From the NCBI GenBank assembly GCA_003427395.1, contig BFEA01000470.1, forward strand, positions 636,120-675,172: DNA of 39,053 nucleotides, given 5' to 3'. Of this stretch, positions 30,428 through 39,053 are shown piece by piece. Position 1 is the first letter of the stretch. Each line of letters starts with the position of its first letter. This DNA comes from Chara braunii. Lineage: Eukaryota > Streptophyta > Charophyceae > Charales > Characeae. The position numbers and the translations under genes are program-made. The notes beneath the pieces were generated by a model. It saw nothing but the letters and a program-made list of their open reading frames with translations. It did no database searches and was not told where the DNA came from.

Positions 30428-32058
30428 GCACACCCAATCGCATCCAGCAAATCATCAATCCGGGGAAGGGGATACACATCTTTGATCGTGATATCATTCA
30501 GTTTCCGATACTAATCGATGCAAATGCGAATCGACCCATTCTTCTTCAGTACTAATACTACCGGGAGTGACCATGGTCCAGTGGCGGGTTCGATCCAACC
30601 ATTAGCTTCGAACTCCAGAATTCGTTGAAGCGCCGTTTTCCGCTCCACTAGGGAATATCTGTAGGGTTTACAGTGGATCGGGGGATGGTTACCGGTTTGA
30701 ATCTCGTGCTGTATGACGAGTCTAATGTTTGTGTCCGTCACGCTCACCGCTCCCTGGTATTCCTTTAGGATATCCGCGATGAGGTGGTGGATCTCGTCGG
30801 GTACGTAGTGGGGCACGTGCAATTCATACGACTGGTTCCACATCTGCACATCGATCAATTTCGTACTTACCCGCTTAGTGGTTTCAGGCGGGGGTGCGGA
30901 AATAAACGAGTTGTCCGACTGCCAAGAAAATATCGTAGCCATCATTTGCGCATCTTCTTCTCGAATGGCTACGTGTTCTACTGGGGTCACTCCATCGCGA
31001 ATGGCTTGCCATGGCACCGATTTGGTCGCAATTTTAATTACGAGTCTAGTTTCGGGGCGCCCAGAAGGTTCCAAAGAATTGGCCTCCGCCCGTAAGTGTA
31101 GCAATCGTATCTCTTTTGCAGGTGGCAAAAGAGATCGTGGGAGGCTCGTGATGTCATAAAAGTGTCTCTTATCGTTGTTTCGCGCAAGGAGAGGGGAGAT
31201 ACCTTCGTACAGAGTTTGAGGAGGTTCCAAAGAATCGACCATCCTTGATATCTGTACGAGAGGTTCTCCCAGAATCATCGCTTGTGTCCTTTGCAGGTTT
31301 CGATCAGTCAGGTTCAACGGTTTAGCATTCGCTCGCTGTGCAGGGTAACAGATGCGTCGTCGCGCCAGGTCCAAAATTACCGCATCATCCTCGTCACTGC
31401 TGTCCACATCTTTCGATGATTGCTCATCGTCCGCGCAGTTTTCCCTGGTGATCACTCGGAGCGTCCCCGCCATTACCTGAGAAACTTGCGAGGCTACATT
31501 AACAGAAGTACGAAGGGTTAGCATCATAGGTATGGCGTAGGGTTTTCCTCCCATATTTCGGAGGATAATAGATCGTCTTTCGAAGTCCAAGTTGGCTCGC
31601 AGAGCCATAAGAGCAGGTAAACCCAAAAGAACATCATAAGTGTTGACGTCTAACACTACGACATCTCCCAGACTGTGCACCTTACCCAATCGAAAAGCAA
31701 CATTGGTCATTCGTCCCACTCTTTTGATTTTTTCCTCATCTGCTGAGACGAGCTGATCCTTCTCCGTAAGCATAATCAAATTTTTCTTTCTTCCTGCTCT
31801 TTTGACTACTCGTAGTGAGATAGCTAAGACAGCTGCTCGAGAATCAATAATGGCGTTGTATGAGACTCCCCATACTTCGATATCACATTCTGTGGATTTC
31901 CATGGAATCGCGTTAATCCGCAGGAAGTGATCATCTTTCGGGATTAATCCCAAGCGTATAGGGTCCGAAGCACCAGCAGCGTGTTCATCTGGCGGCGGAT
32001 TTTTGTGTTTTTGTGTTTGCTGTTCGAGCGAGGGCGAACTTTCCGGTTTGCCTTGCAA
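30428..32058 (-). pseudogene. Pol N-terminus: aspartic protease and RT N-terminal half
   Basis: The open frame runs from about 32058 to a stop at 30511, after which the same frame reads KLNDITIKDVYPLPRIDDLL up to the MITE. The protease motif is AIIDSRAAVLAIS (about 31850); gypsy proteases normally have DSGA, so Gly is replaced by Arg. VLLGLPALMALRANLDF (about 31645) matches the second protease motif (D-x-LLG). A long spacer follows, then HCKPYRYSLVERKTALQRIL, GWIEPATGPWSLPVVLVLKK and GSIRICID, the RT fingers. The start of this frame overlaps the gag frame by about 115 nt and is in the -1 frame relative to it, as expected for gag-pol frameshifting. Confidence 0.88.
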
Positions 32059-32975
32059 TGTTGCAACATGCGCTCATTGGCTTGTTTTGATATCAAAAGT
32101 AGATGACCGATCGGAAGAGGAATCCGATGATCTAACGCCCGTACAATGTTCAAGATGTCGATTTCCCCGGTGACGAAGGCGGGTCCTCCCGACTCCATTT
32201 CTCCTGGAGAAGGTCGCCACTCCGCCACTTCCCTCTGTTCCGGGGCGGGTTTGATCATTCCAATCATGCCCAATCCTGAGTAACCAAGCGTGACGTACTG
32301 GTCCAAGAGAATGAGCTCGGCGGCTTCTTCCATCGTAGCAAACACGCTTCTCCTTCCTTCCATTTCTTCCACTAACTCTCCTACTCGTCCCGGCCCGTTA
32401 GTGATCGGGGTTGCTGCTACCGGTGTGGCCCCGATCCGTGGTTGCGGGGGTCGATGAGGGCAGTCCCGGGCTATATGCCCAGGTTGGTGACACGTGTAGC
32501 AGACGTTCAAATTACTAGCAGCCCCTCCGAGAGCACGTACTGCAGCCAGCCCGTGTTGAATCCGGGTGGCACGTACTGCTATCGGTCACTTCGACCTCGT
32601 CATCGCCTCTATTCGAGCATTGTGTTCCGGATGTTCCTTCTTGCTTTCCTGGACTAGATTGACCAGTGTTTTGGTCAGTTCCAATAAGGCAGTTGATTCA
32701 TTCGGTCGTGCAGGACTTTCGATCGGAGGTGGGGGTGTCGTCATCACGGGAACTGGCATGCCCGTAATCACACTCGGGGCTGGTCGCTTGGGGCTAATCT
32801 GTTCCAAGTAGGTGACAGGGCCAGACACAAATCCCATGTTTTCAAACTTATTCTGTAGCGCGGCCAGCTCGGCTTTAGCTCTCGCAAGTTCGGACGAGTC
32901 TCCTTCCCTAGGATAACTTTTTCCTTCTAGAAAACTCGCAACAAATTTTCGTTCCATCTCTTCTGCGGCCGCCAT
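31944..32975 (-). pseudogene. Gag-like ORF with CCHC zinc knuckle
   Basis: Starts MAAAEEMERKFVASFLEGKS at 32975, in one frame interrupted by TGA at 32586-32588, to a stop at 31944. The N-terminal part includes a charged helix (SSELARAKAELAALQNKF), a Pro-rich linker and LLELTKTLVNLVQESKKEHP. The zinc knuckle CYTCHQPGHIARDCP (about 32502-32458) has the CX2CX4HX4C spacing of nucleocapsid domains. The C-terminal part is unremarkable and overlaps the pol frame. I do not see a clear capsid major homology region, so assignment as gag rests on position and the knuckle. Confidence 0.8.
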
Positions 32976-33640
32976 GATCTATTGCAGCGTGTGATTGATG
33001 GGGGAGAACTGTTTTCGCAGTTAACATGTTATTCATTAAAATAGTACATTATTTTCTAAATAGTACCAATATGTTATCATTCCGAGAACAATTATAGCTT
33101 AGCAGACATTTCTTAAAACAAAAGGGCATCGACTGGAGTGAAGTGGTGGGCAACATTATACAGAGATGTTATCATTTGCCGCTTGCCGGGTAAGATCTCG
33201 CAACCATGAACTTGTAACTTCCCTACCCAATGCTGCCCACCACTCCGCCACTGTCCTTGTCGAGATCAAATGATGTATGTTAACAAACAAAAGTGCACCC
33301 TCGGGAACCCCTTAAGAACTTTAGTAACCATCAGTCTTAAATCTCAATTAGATGGCGGTTGCATGTACATTATCACTTTACCAAACATTTCTCAAAACAA
33401 ACGGGCATCGTATGGAGTGAAGTGGTGGGGAGCATATTATGTAGAGACGTTATCATCTGAGGATTGGGCATTGGAGAAGGCTCAAACGAATGCGTAGGAT
33501 ACATCCGAATCAAACTGTGTACAGATTATCAGATGTTGAAGTGATCAAGGACCTTATAATTATTTTGAAAGATCTCACTGGATTTTGAAGGCAATTGACA
33601 ACTCATGAGAACTAGATTGAAAAGCAAAGAAAAATTAAAA
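32976..33640. repeat. About 80-bp direct duplication (period 287) and inverted repeat
   Basis: ACATTTCTTAAAACAAAAGG at about 33102 recurs as ACATTTCTCAAAACAAACGG at about 33389, similarity continuing through GAGTGAAGTGGTGGG and GTTATCAT. Both copies encode GVKWW on the plus strand. A complement of GTGGTGGGCARCATT lies at about 33225-33240. The downstream frame continues AYYVETLSSEDWALEKAQTN to a stop at 33497, so this may be a fragment of a coding mobile element that I could not name. Confidence 0.6.
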
Positions 33641-33837
33641 ACAGAGCGGGACACCCAGCCTACATAAGCAGACACACAACCATTGTCGAGATAAATGAGA
33701 AGTACGCCTTAGAAACTGATAACAGTTATCTGGTCCCAATATTGTGAATTCGTAATGGTTACCTGAAAAGTTTCCATTAACCAAAGATTTGGCAAGGCTA
33801 TGTCGGGCCGTCCACAATCAACCAAAAAGTTTTCGTG

Positions 33838-34200
33838 GAAATTTCAACTAATCGGACATTCTAATTTGGAAATGTCGAGATGTCTCTCTAAAAGAGCCTA
33901 CACTATGAAAACATTCACAAATCCTACATCCTGACGGAACTCTAAAAACGTAAGACTCGTCACCAAAGTATCCCGAACTTGAAATCTTCAAAAGAAGTCT
34001 CTTCGAAAAGCGTTCACTAGCGGTTCCCATATTGAACCGTGCACAATGCAAGCCGAGATAGGAGGTTGAGGGAGACCTTTAAAACCCGTAATGGAAATCG
34101 AGAAACCTAGAACGTCTCCCCCAGCCATGACAACAGCACGTCTCAAGGACATAAGAACATCTGCAGCTTGCAGATAAGGTGATGTAAAATCCCCCAGCAT
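33838..34200 (-). pseudogene. Unknown protein fragment, tandem copy 1
   Basis: A frame at 33988-34200 (MLGDFTSPYLQAADVLMSLR at the start) matches the last 70 residues of tandem copy 2: shared GDFT, LRRAV, AGGD, GFS-SIT-F, GLPQP, WEP and VNA. DNA similarity continues past the stop to about 33838 in a different frame (GYFGDESYVFRVP). Both copies keep reading sense with mostly conservative differences, so the parent was a real protein. I do not recognise the family. It lies downstream of the DUF7869-like gene on the same strand. Confidence 0.6.
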
Positions 34201-34329
34201 CCTGTTTCCCCCTTGACGCTCTTGTGTTTGGTTGTCATAACAGTATCCTTATTCTCTGGGTTGCATGCAACCGAACCACAACCGACCATGAGCTACTGTC
34301 GGCACTCGTGGCTTTCACTTGATACTTTA

Positions 34330-34979
34330 CAGTGCGCAAATTTCAACTAATCTGATATTCGACTACAAAACTTGGGAAGTGTCGAGACTCGTCTCTCAAA
34401 CTGGTGAAAATTAAAAGTAATCAGAAATGACTATACTACGAAAATGTTCAGAAATCCGACATAATGACACAAAATTCTAGAAACATAAGATTGGTCATCA
34501 AACGTCTTAAAAAGTTGAAGTCCTGAGAAGAAGCCTCTTCATAGTGCGTTCACTATCGGTTCCCATGTCGAACCGTCCACCATGCAAGCCGGGATTCGAG
34601 GTTGAGGCAGACCTTCAAACTCCGTAATTGAAAACGAGAAACCCTGAATGTCACCTCCTGCTCCGAGCACAGCACGTCTCAAGGCGAAAAAAACTTCTGA
34701 AACTTTTACATAAGCTCTTGTAAAATCTCCTCGCATCCAAATTTCCCCCCGACGCTCATATATTCGCATGTCCAAAATGTTGAGATCAGTAAACCTCACC
34801 ATGATGACAAACATTGTCCGTCCTCCCGCTACGATCCTGAAGATTATCTCATATTGAAAAGGAAACGCTCCTCCCTTTGTGATGATCGCCAGTCGTTCAG
34901 GTACTTTTATTTCAATGTAGCCCAAAATCTCATCCATGTTTTCGAAATACATCAGAAGAGGAAAGTCCACGCACTGCAA
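34330..34979 (-). pseudogene. Unknown protein, tandem copy 2 (longer)
   Basis: An open frame of 146 codons from ATG 34979 to TGA at 34539. It begins MQCVDFPLLMYFENMDEILG, then a hydrophobic, beta-rich region (IIFRIVAGGRTMFVIMVRF) and the conserved block shared with copy 1. The homology to copy 1 runs on past the stop to about 34340. Period between copies is about 540 bp. No motif of known function seen. It may be an accessory protein of the DUF7869-containing element just upstream, or a host gene duplicated locally. Confidence 0.6.
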
Positions 34980-35034
34980 AAGACAAAAGTCACAATAAAA
35001 GCGTCACATCAAGGTCAGGACCGAAAGCCCGAGG

Positions 35035-38000
35035 TCATGCTACGACGACCAAAACGCCCTCACGCCCAATGTNGAAAATTGATGAAGAACTCTTGTTGAT
35101 TTGAAGCCCGTAACCCAGAGAGCACAAATCATTAAGCGATGTATTCCATGGAGTCAAGCGTGGTGTGCACAGGCCAGCATGGCAATACGTTCTCCTCACG
35201 AAAAGATGACAACCATCACACTCTCGATGAGGTAGCCTCCTGCCCGCTCCCTTCTCCGGAAACGCTTTGTGTTTGAGCACCAACGTCGTTTTCTAGGGCG
35301 GGAATTGCATTTTCTCTTACTTTCAGAGGAATCACAAGACCGGTGGTAAACTTTTTGGATGACTCGCAGACATTCGTCCTCGTTTGTCTCATCCAAGAAA
35401 ATGCAACAGTTGTGACATGTTGATACTCTTCCTCGTGCCCTGGAGCTTTTTTCTATTTTTTTTCCCAGGCGTCGGCATACAATTCTCTTAGTGTGCTCGC
35501 TTTTCCGATTGGAACCCAGTACTCCACCTTGAATTGGTTGTAAGTTGGCGAATCTTCGTTCTTGTCAACTTCACAGCGAACCTGGCCAACCCAAAAAGAC
35601 ACTCCTTGATGCATGTCCTCGTCTGACGGTTGCATAATGACAAAACTGTCGACATGCATATCTTCGAAAGGATTAAAGCTAGCCTTAGGCTTGTCCCTCT
35701 GAAGACCCACGAATAGAGGTTCTCTCTGTAGTTCGGATGCATCCGAATCAGAATTCGGTGATGGGTGCCGAAGGCACCCCGTTGTCCATAATGTCCCCCG
35801 CATGTTTGACGTGATCTTCCCAAAACCGAAAAACCCTATCTATTCTAGTCACCTCTTCGGAAAGTCATCCAAGTTTCTCTTTTTTTTTCATAGACTTCCA
35901 AAAACCTTTTCACACCCTCTAAACCATTCTTGTAATTGTCGAGGAAGGCCGGTTGGACCGGCAGAGGACCGAAAAGTTGCTGCGGACAAGCGTAACCGCC
36001 GTTGTCTGTTTGTTTGAACCAGTAAAGAGGACCATCCTCGGGCAACCACTTAGCGTCTGTGCAATACTCTTTATAGGACGTGGCGGGATTATCACCTATC
36101 ATGTAGAATTTCAGCAAATGAGGCTTTGAAATCCCTGTCATGCGCTTTGAAACTTGCGGGTAAATAAGACCTCTCCAGTCTGCTATCCTATCAAGAAAAA
36201 TACACCGCGGAGGAGTCTTATGAGACCGCTCTAGCAAAATGAACAACTCATCCATTGTGTAGGCATCATTGTCCTTGAGTTTCTTGGAGAAAACACTAAA
36301 CATGGCATCGACGTTTGTGTGCGTGTGTCCAACTATCATAAAACCAATTTCTATTTCCTTGAAAATCCCGAACTTCACAAGAAGTGTTGCCAACGCGCAG
36401 ATGAATCTATTCTTGTTTTCTTTGAAGCAGTTGTCAGCTTCAATACGAAGAAACGGCGGTAGAGGTTTCCCACTAGATTGGATCTCCGTAGGAGTCCGCA
36501 TTAAACACGTCGCCGTACTGCTGGGACCGTGTGTGTAGTAAGGAAAATATGTGTAAATATATATAGACGGATCCCGGCCATGGACCAGAACGGCCGTGAG
36601 ACCAGTCTTCATCATCCTCTCGTGGTGCAAGTCCTTCGAGTAGTTAGCCTGTCCTACATGCGGTATGGTAGTTTTCTTTTGATCCATGCCGTCAATAATG
36701 ATGCACAGACACTCGGACTGCCGCAAGATGGAATCCATTTGCAGCGGCTATAGTCTAGCCTGTGGTTGACTTGCAGCTCTTGATGTTTCCGCATCCTATC
36801 TTTGGATTTCTTACGGTCTCTCTCGTACTTCGACTTGGCAATGCACTGCTTGTAGAATATACATTTTGCACACTTCGTGAATGTGTTGGACATAGCTAGA
36901 CTCATGTGCCAGAAGTGCTTACTCCACATAGCGTAGAAAGTCGACTCCGACACAACTTCCGAGTGACACATCAAAAGATCAGAGCGCAATAATTCGTAAA
37001 TTGCTCGTTTTGTGAATGCCGCAGGAATCCTACGGCGAGGACGACAAACTCCGTTTTTCCAGACCATGTCATTCGGCATACTATCGGCGTGGTCGTCGAT
37101 GAACCGTTTCAACAGTGCAAGCATCGTGACGACTTTTTCGGATGGTTTAGACAAGCCCGAGTGCCCATGCTCCCTAACGACAACAACGTTATAGTACATC
37201 CTTTTGTAGACATAGAATGTGTTACGAGAAATGTCGAAATGTTACAGTACGCCTGCACGCACATCTTCCGTTTGCAAGCGACAGGCCTGACCCGCTCAGC
37301 ACCACCTTCCATAACCGTGAAGTCATGTATGGTTTGCAACCACCACTTTGTCCTTTCCACGAAACTTTTCGAGTAGAATGCCTCCCGCACTGGCCTGACA
37401 TCTTCGGCTGTCAGTTCAGCGTAACACATCCGCCTACAACAGAGCATCCCTCGCACTGCCTGAAGTGACTGCATCCTGAGTTTGCCCATAGCTCGCCGAT
37501 GCTGTGTCTTTTTGGCCGGTTTTCTGTTTGCCATAGAATAGGGTCTTCTTTCACCGGGCATAGGCGCCGGCAAAATGTACTGTATGTGGCGGTCCTCTTC
37601 GGGGAGACAGTGCGAGCTCTAACTGTCTCGTGAATAGCAGTATTCAGTGATTTCATCTGTGGACGGTCCTTGACTCTCCTGGCACTGCGGAGGGGTAAAC
37701 GAGGAAACCCTATCACCCCCATCGACAACTCCCAAGGATGAACCATCAGTAGTGCAGTTGTTCGCACTATACACGTACTCCGTCCCACTATAACTACAGT
37801 CACCGAGATTCCCCTCGGGTATGGAGCTCGACATCCCAGCGTCGGTCTTTTTAGAACATGCTGAAGAGACTTTGGATGTACAATCGACACTAAAAAACTG
37901 GCCACCGCTTCTAGTGTTTTTGTGGTATTCGAGCACGTCACGATGTACGAATGTTCGGTGGAGGTGGACAACTGTGTTCTCTTCCGTCAATGCTGAGTGT
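35035..38000 (-). pseudogene. DUF7869-like gene (possible transposase), frameshifted
   Basis: Pieces in three frames lie in order on the minus strand. 37573-37109: Cys-rich segment (MLCCRRMCYAEL) then VREAFYSKSFVERTKWWLQT and KRKMCVQAYCNIS. 37199-36770: REHGHSGLSKPSEKVV, SESTFYAMWSKHFWHM and a Cys cluster (FTKCAKCIFYKQC). 36738-35845: IIIDGMDQKKTTIPH, then ADNCFKENKNRFICALATLL and FMIVGHTHTNVDAMFSVFSK, the hallmark block of the DUF7869 family as I recall it. 35803-35453: a FWVGQVRCEV tail. The Asp/Asp-Asn-Cys/His-Thr-His pattern suggests an RNase H-fold nuclease, which is inference. Junctions near 37210 and 36735 look like 1-nt shifts, not introns. A possible N-terminus lies at 37619-37990, and a possible C-terminal extension with a Cys/His cluster at 35035-35283. 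Confidence 0.72.
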
Positions 38001-38342
38001 TTGAGTCACGTGACCGTTTTCCAGAGGAAGCACATCGCTCGAGTCGGGAAGAAGTACTATCGGCACTGCTCGGAACTCCAATGGCCATAACCAATCCCTT
38101 CCCAGCCAATTCCTGCCGAAAACGTAACGGAAGGCAAGCTGGCGTGGGAGGGAAGTCTTGATCGACCGTCGTCGTATCACACCAGTGTAGCATTCGACTT
38201 TTCCCTGCGAGCAGAGCAACAGACGTTGACCCAAATCGCAGCCGAGACAGTTGTTGGACTTTGGCAATGATAAAGCGACAGAGATGCGTCCGCCAGTTAG
38301 GGAGCACTATAGCAGCGCAACGAAACAAAAAGACAATGCATA

Positions 38343-38640
38343 GCCAGCCTTGAACCGGACGACAAGCCTTCACCCTCACCGATTTCACATGTATGGCGTA
38401 GAAATGGCGTCCCGCAAGTATGTAGCATACTTTAGATTCGGATGAATCTGACGCAACGACGCTGGTAAATATCGGACTTGATATTAGAGGTGCACAGCCA
38501 GCCTTGAACCGGACTACAAGCCTTGCCCGTTACCTACCAGACATGATGTAGAAATTGCGGGTGCGCAAATATGTAACTGATTTTAGACTCGGATGAATCC
38601 GATACAATGATGCAGGTAAATATTGGCAAGTCCGCATCGT
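38343..38640. repeat. About 155-bp tandem duplication
   Basis: GCCAGCCTTGAACCGGACGA at about 38343 recurs as GCCAGCCTTGAACCGGACTA at about 38498. Similarity continues through CGGATGAATC-GA and GGTAAATAT. The word TCGGATGCATCCGA and variants recur here and at about 35738. Confidence 0.85.
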
Positions 38641-39053
38641 CGGAGGTTCTTATATCGGATGCATCCGAGACACTTAAATCCAGATTTAGACAATTGCAGC
38701 ATACACCACTAGTGCGTCAAGTATGCAATGCCGAGCACCATCAGCACGCATACAGACGATGGAAGTGATCACGAGTCTTCCGCGTCGTAAGAAATTGACA
38801 ACCTTCCCGCAGTGCCAAACAGTCGGCGGTCTGTGCTGTGGGGTGGCAAAAACACTCTTAGGGTCTTGTTCGGAAATTGTTGGCGTAGCACCAGATGCTG
38901 ACCAAACAGTTTCGAACGCCGATGTAATGGATAGATCATATGATGCCTTAAGATCAACCAGTGGTTGATAGTTGGCCCCCTTTCCCGGTGTGGATCTTTG
39001 AGAGCAGAGTTTCGCACTCCACCGTGAGATCCATATCGGAGAAGAGGACCTGC
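38641..39053. other. Right end, no gene recognised
   Basis: Mixed sequence with only short frames on both strands. A palindromic TCGGATGCATCCGA lies at about 38654. Confidence 0.4.

Larger units (their letters stand above)
27440..32975 (-). mobile_element. Ty3/gypsy LTR retrotransposon internal region (decayed)
   Basis: On the minus strand the order is gag-like ORF with zinc knuckle, aspartic protease, RT, RNase H, integrase zinc finger and integrase core. RT-RNase H-integrase is the Ty3/gypsy order. Frames are broken by stops and shifts and by a 516-bp MITE. Neither LTR nor a primer binding site was identified. Confidence 0.9.

Overview
This is eukaryotic nuclear DNA from a repeat-rich genome. 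It has long AC, AG and CT microsatellites and nested decayed retroelements, and only one stretch looks like an ordinary host exon. The mix points to the green lineage: a plant-type L1 LINE with a zinc-binding C-terminus, a Ty3/gypsy element, tRNA-derived SINEs, a Penelope-like element with an N-terminal GIY-YIG nuclease, and retrozyme-like hammerhead ribozymes. A charophyte alga such as Chara is my best guess; the sequence does not prove it. Runs of N and an embedded Illumina Nextera mate-pair junction show that this is a draft short-read assembly with at least one false join.

Layout. 1-4320 (+): a decayed Penelope-like element, with a gag-like ORF (zinc knuckle, charged helix, SAP-like motif) followed by a GIY-YIG nuclease upstream of a reverse transcriptase. 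4320-10500: retrozyme-like sequences carrying three hammerhead ribozymes (one apparently intact, two degenerate), mixed with microsatellites, GTGAAC-type palindromes and a 95-bp MITE. 10500-14450: minisatellites, tandem duplications and microsatellites. 14454-15152 (-): a Q-rich hypothetical protein, the best host-gene candidate. 15226-15383: an N, a misjoined LINE fragment and a 38-bp mate-pair junction adapter. 15384-16940: microsatellites and a terminal-inverted-repeat element. 17298-18690: two TTA-flanked Harbinger-like MITEs joined head to tail. 17680-19460: a cluster of tRNA-derived SINEs and a poly(A) retroinsertion. 20379-24605 (-): a 5'-truncated LINE bounded by a 14-bp target site duplication. 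24620-27400: no recognisable gene. 27440-32975 (-): the internal region of a Ty3/gypsy element, its RT domain split by a 516-bp foldback MITE with a TA duplication. 33000-35000: duplicated coding-like fragments, including two tandem copies of an unknown protein. 35450-38000 (-): a frameshifted gene resembling the DUF7869 family (possible transposase). 38340-38640: a tandem repeat.

Nearly every element is dead, from in-frame stops, frameshifts and lost catalytic residues. The likely exceptions are the hammerhead at 6854-6909 and the 14454-15152 exon. The nesting gives relative ages: the gypsy element is older than the foldback MITE inside it, and the unidentified host sequence around 20378/24606 is older than the LINE that interrupts it.
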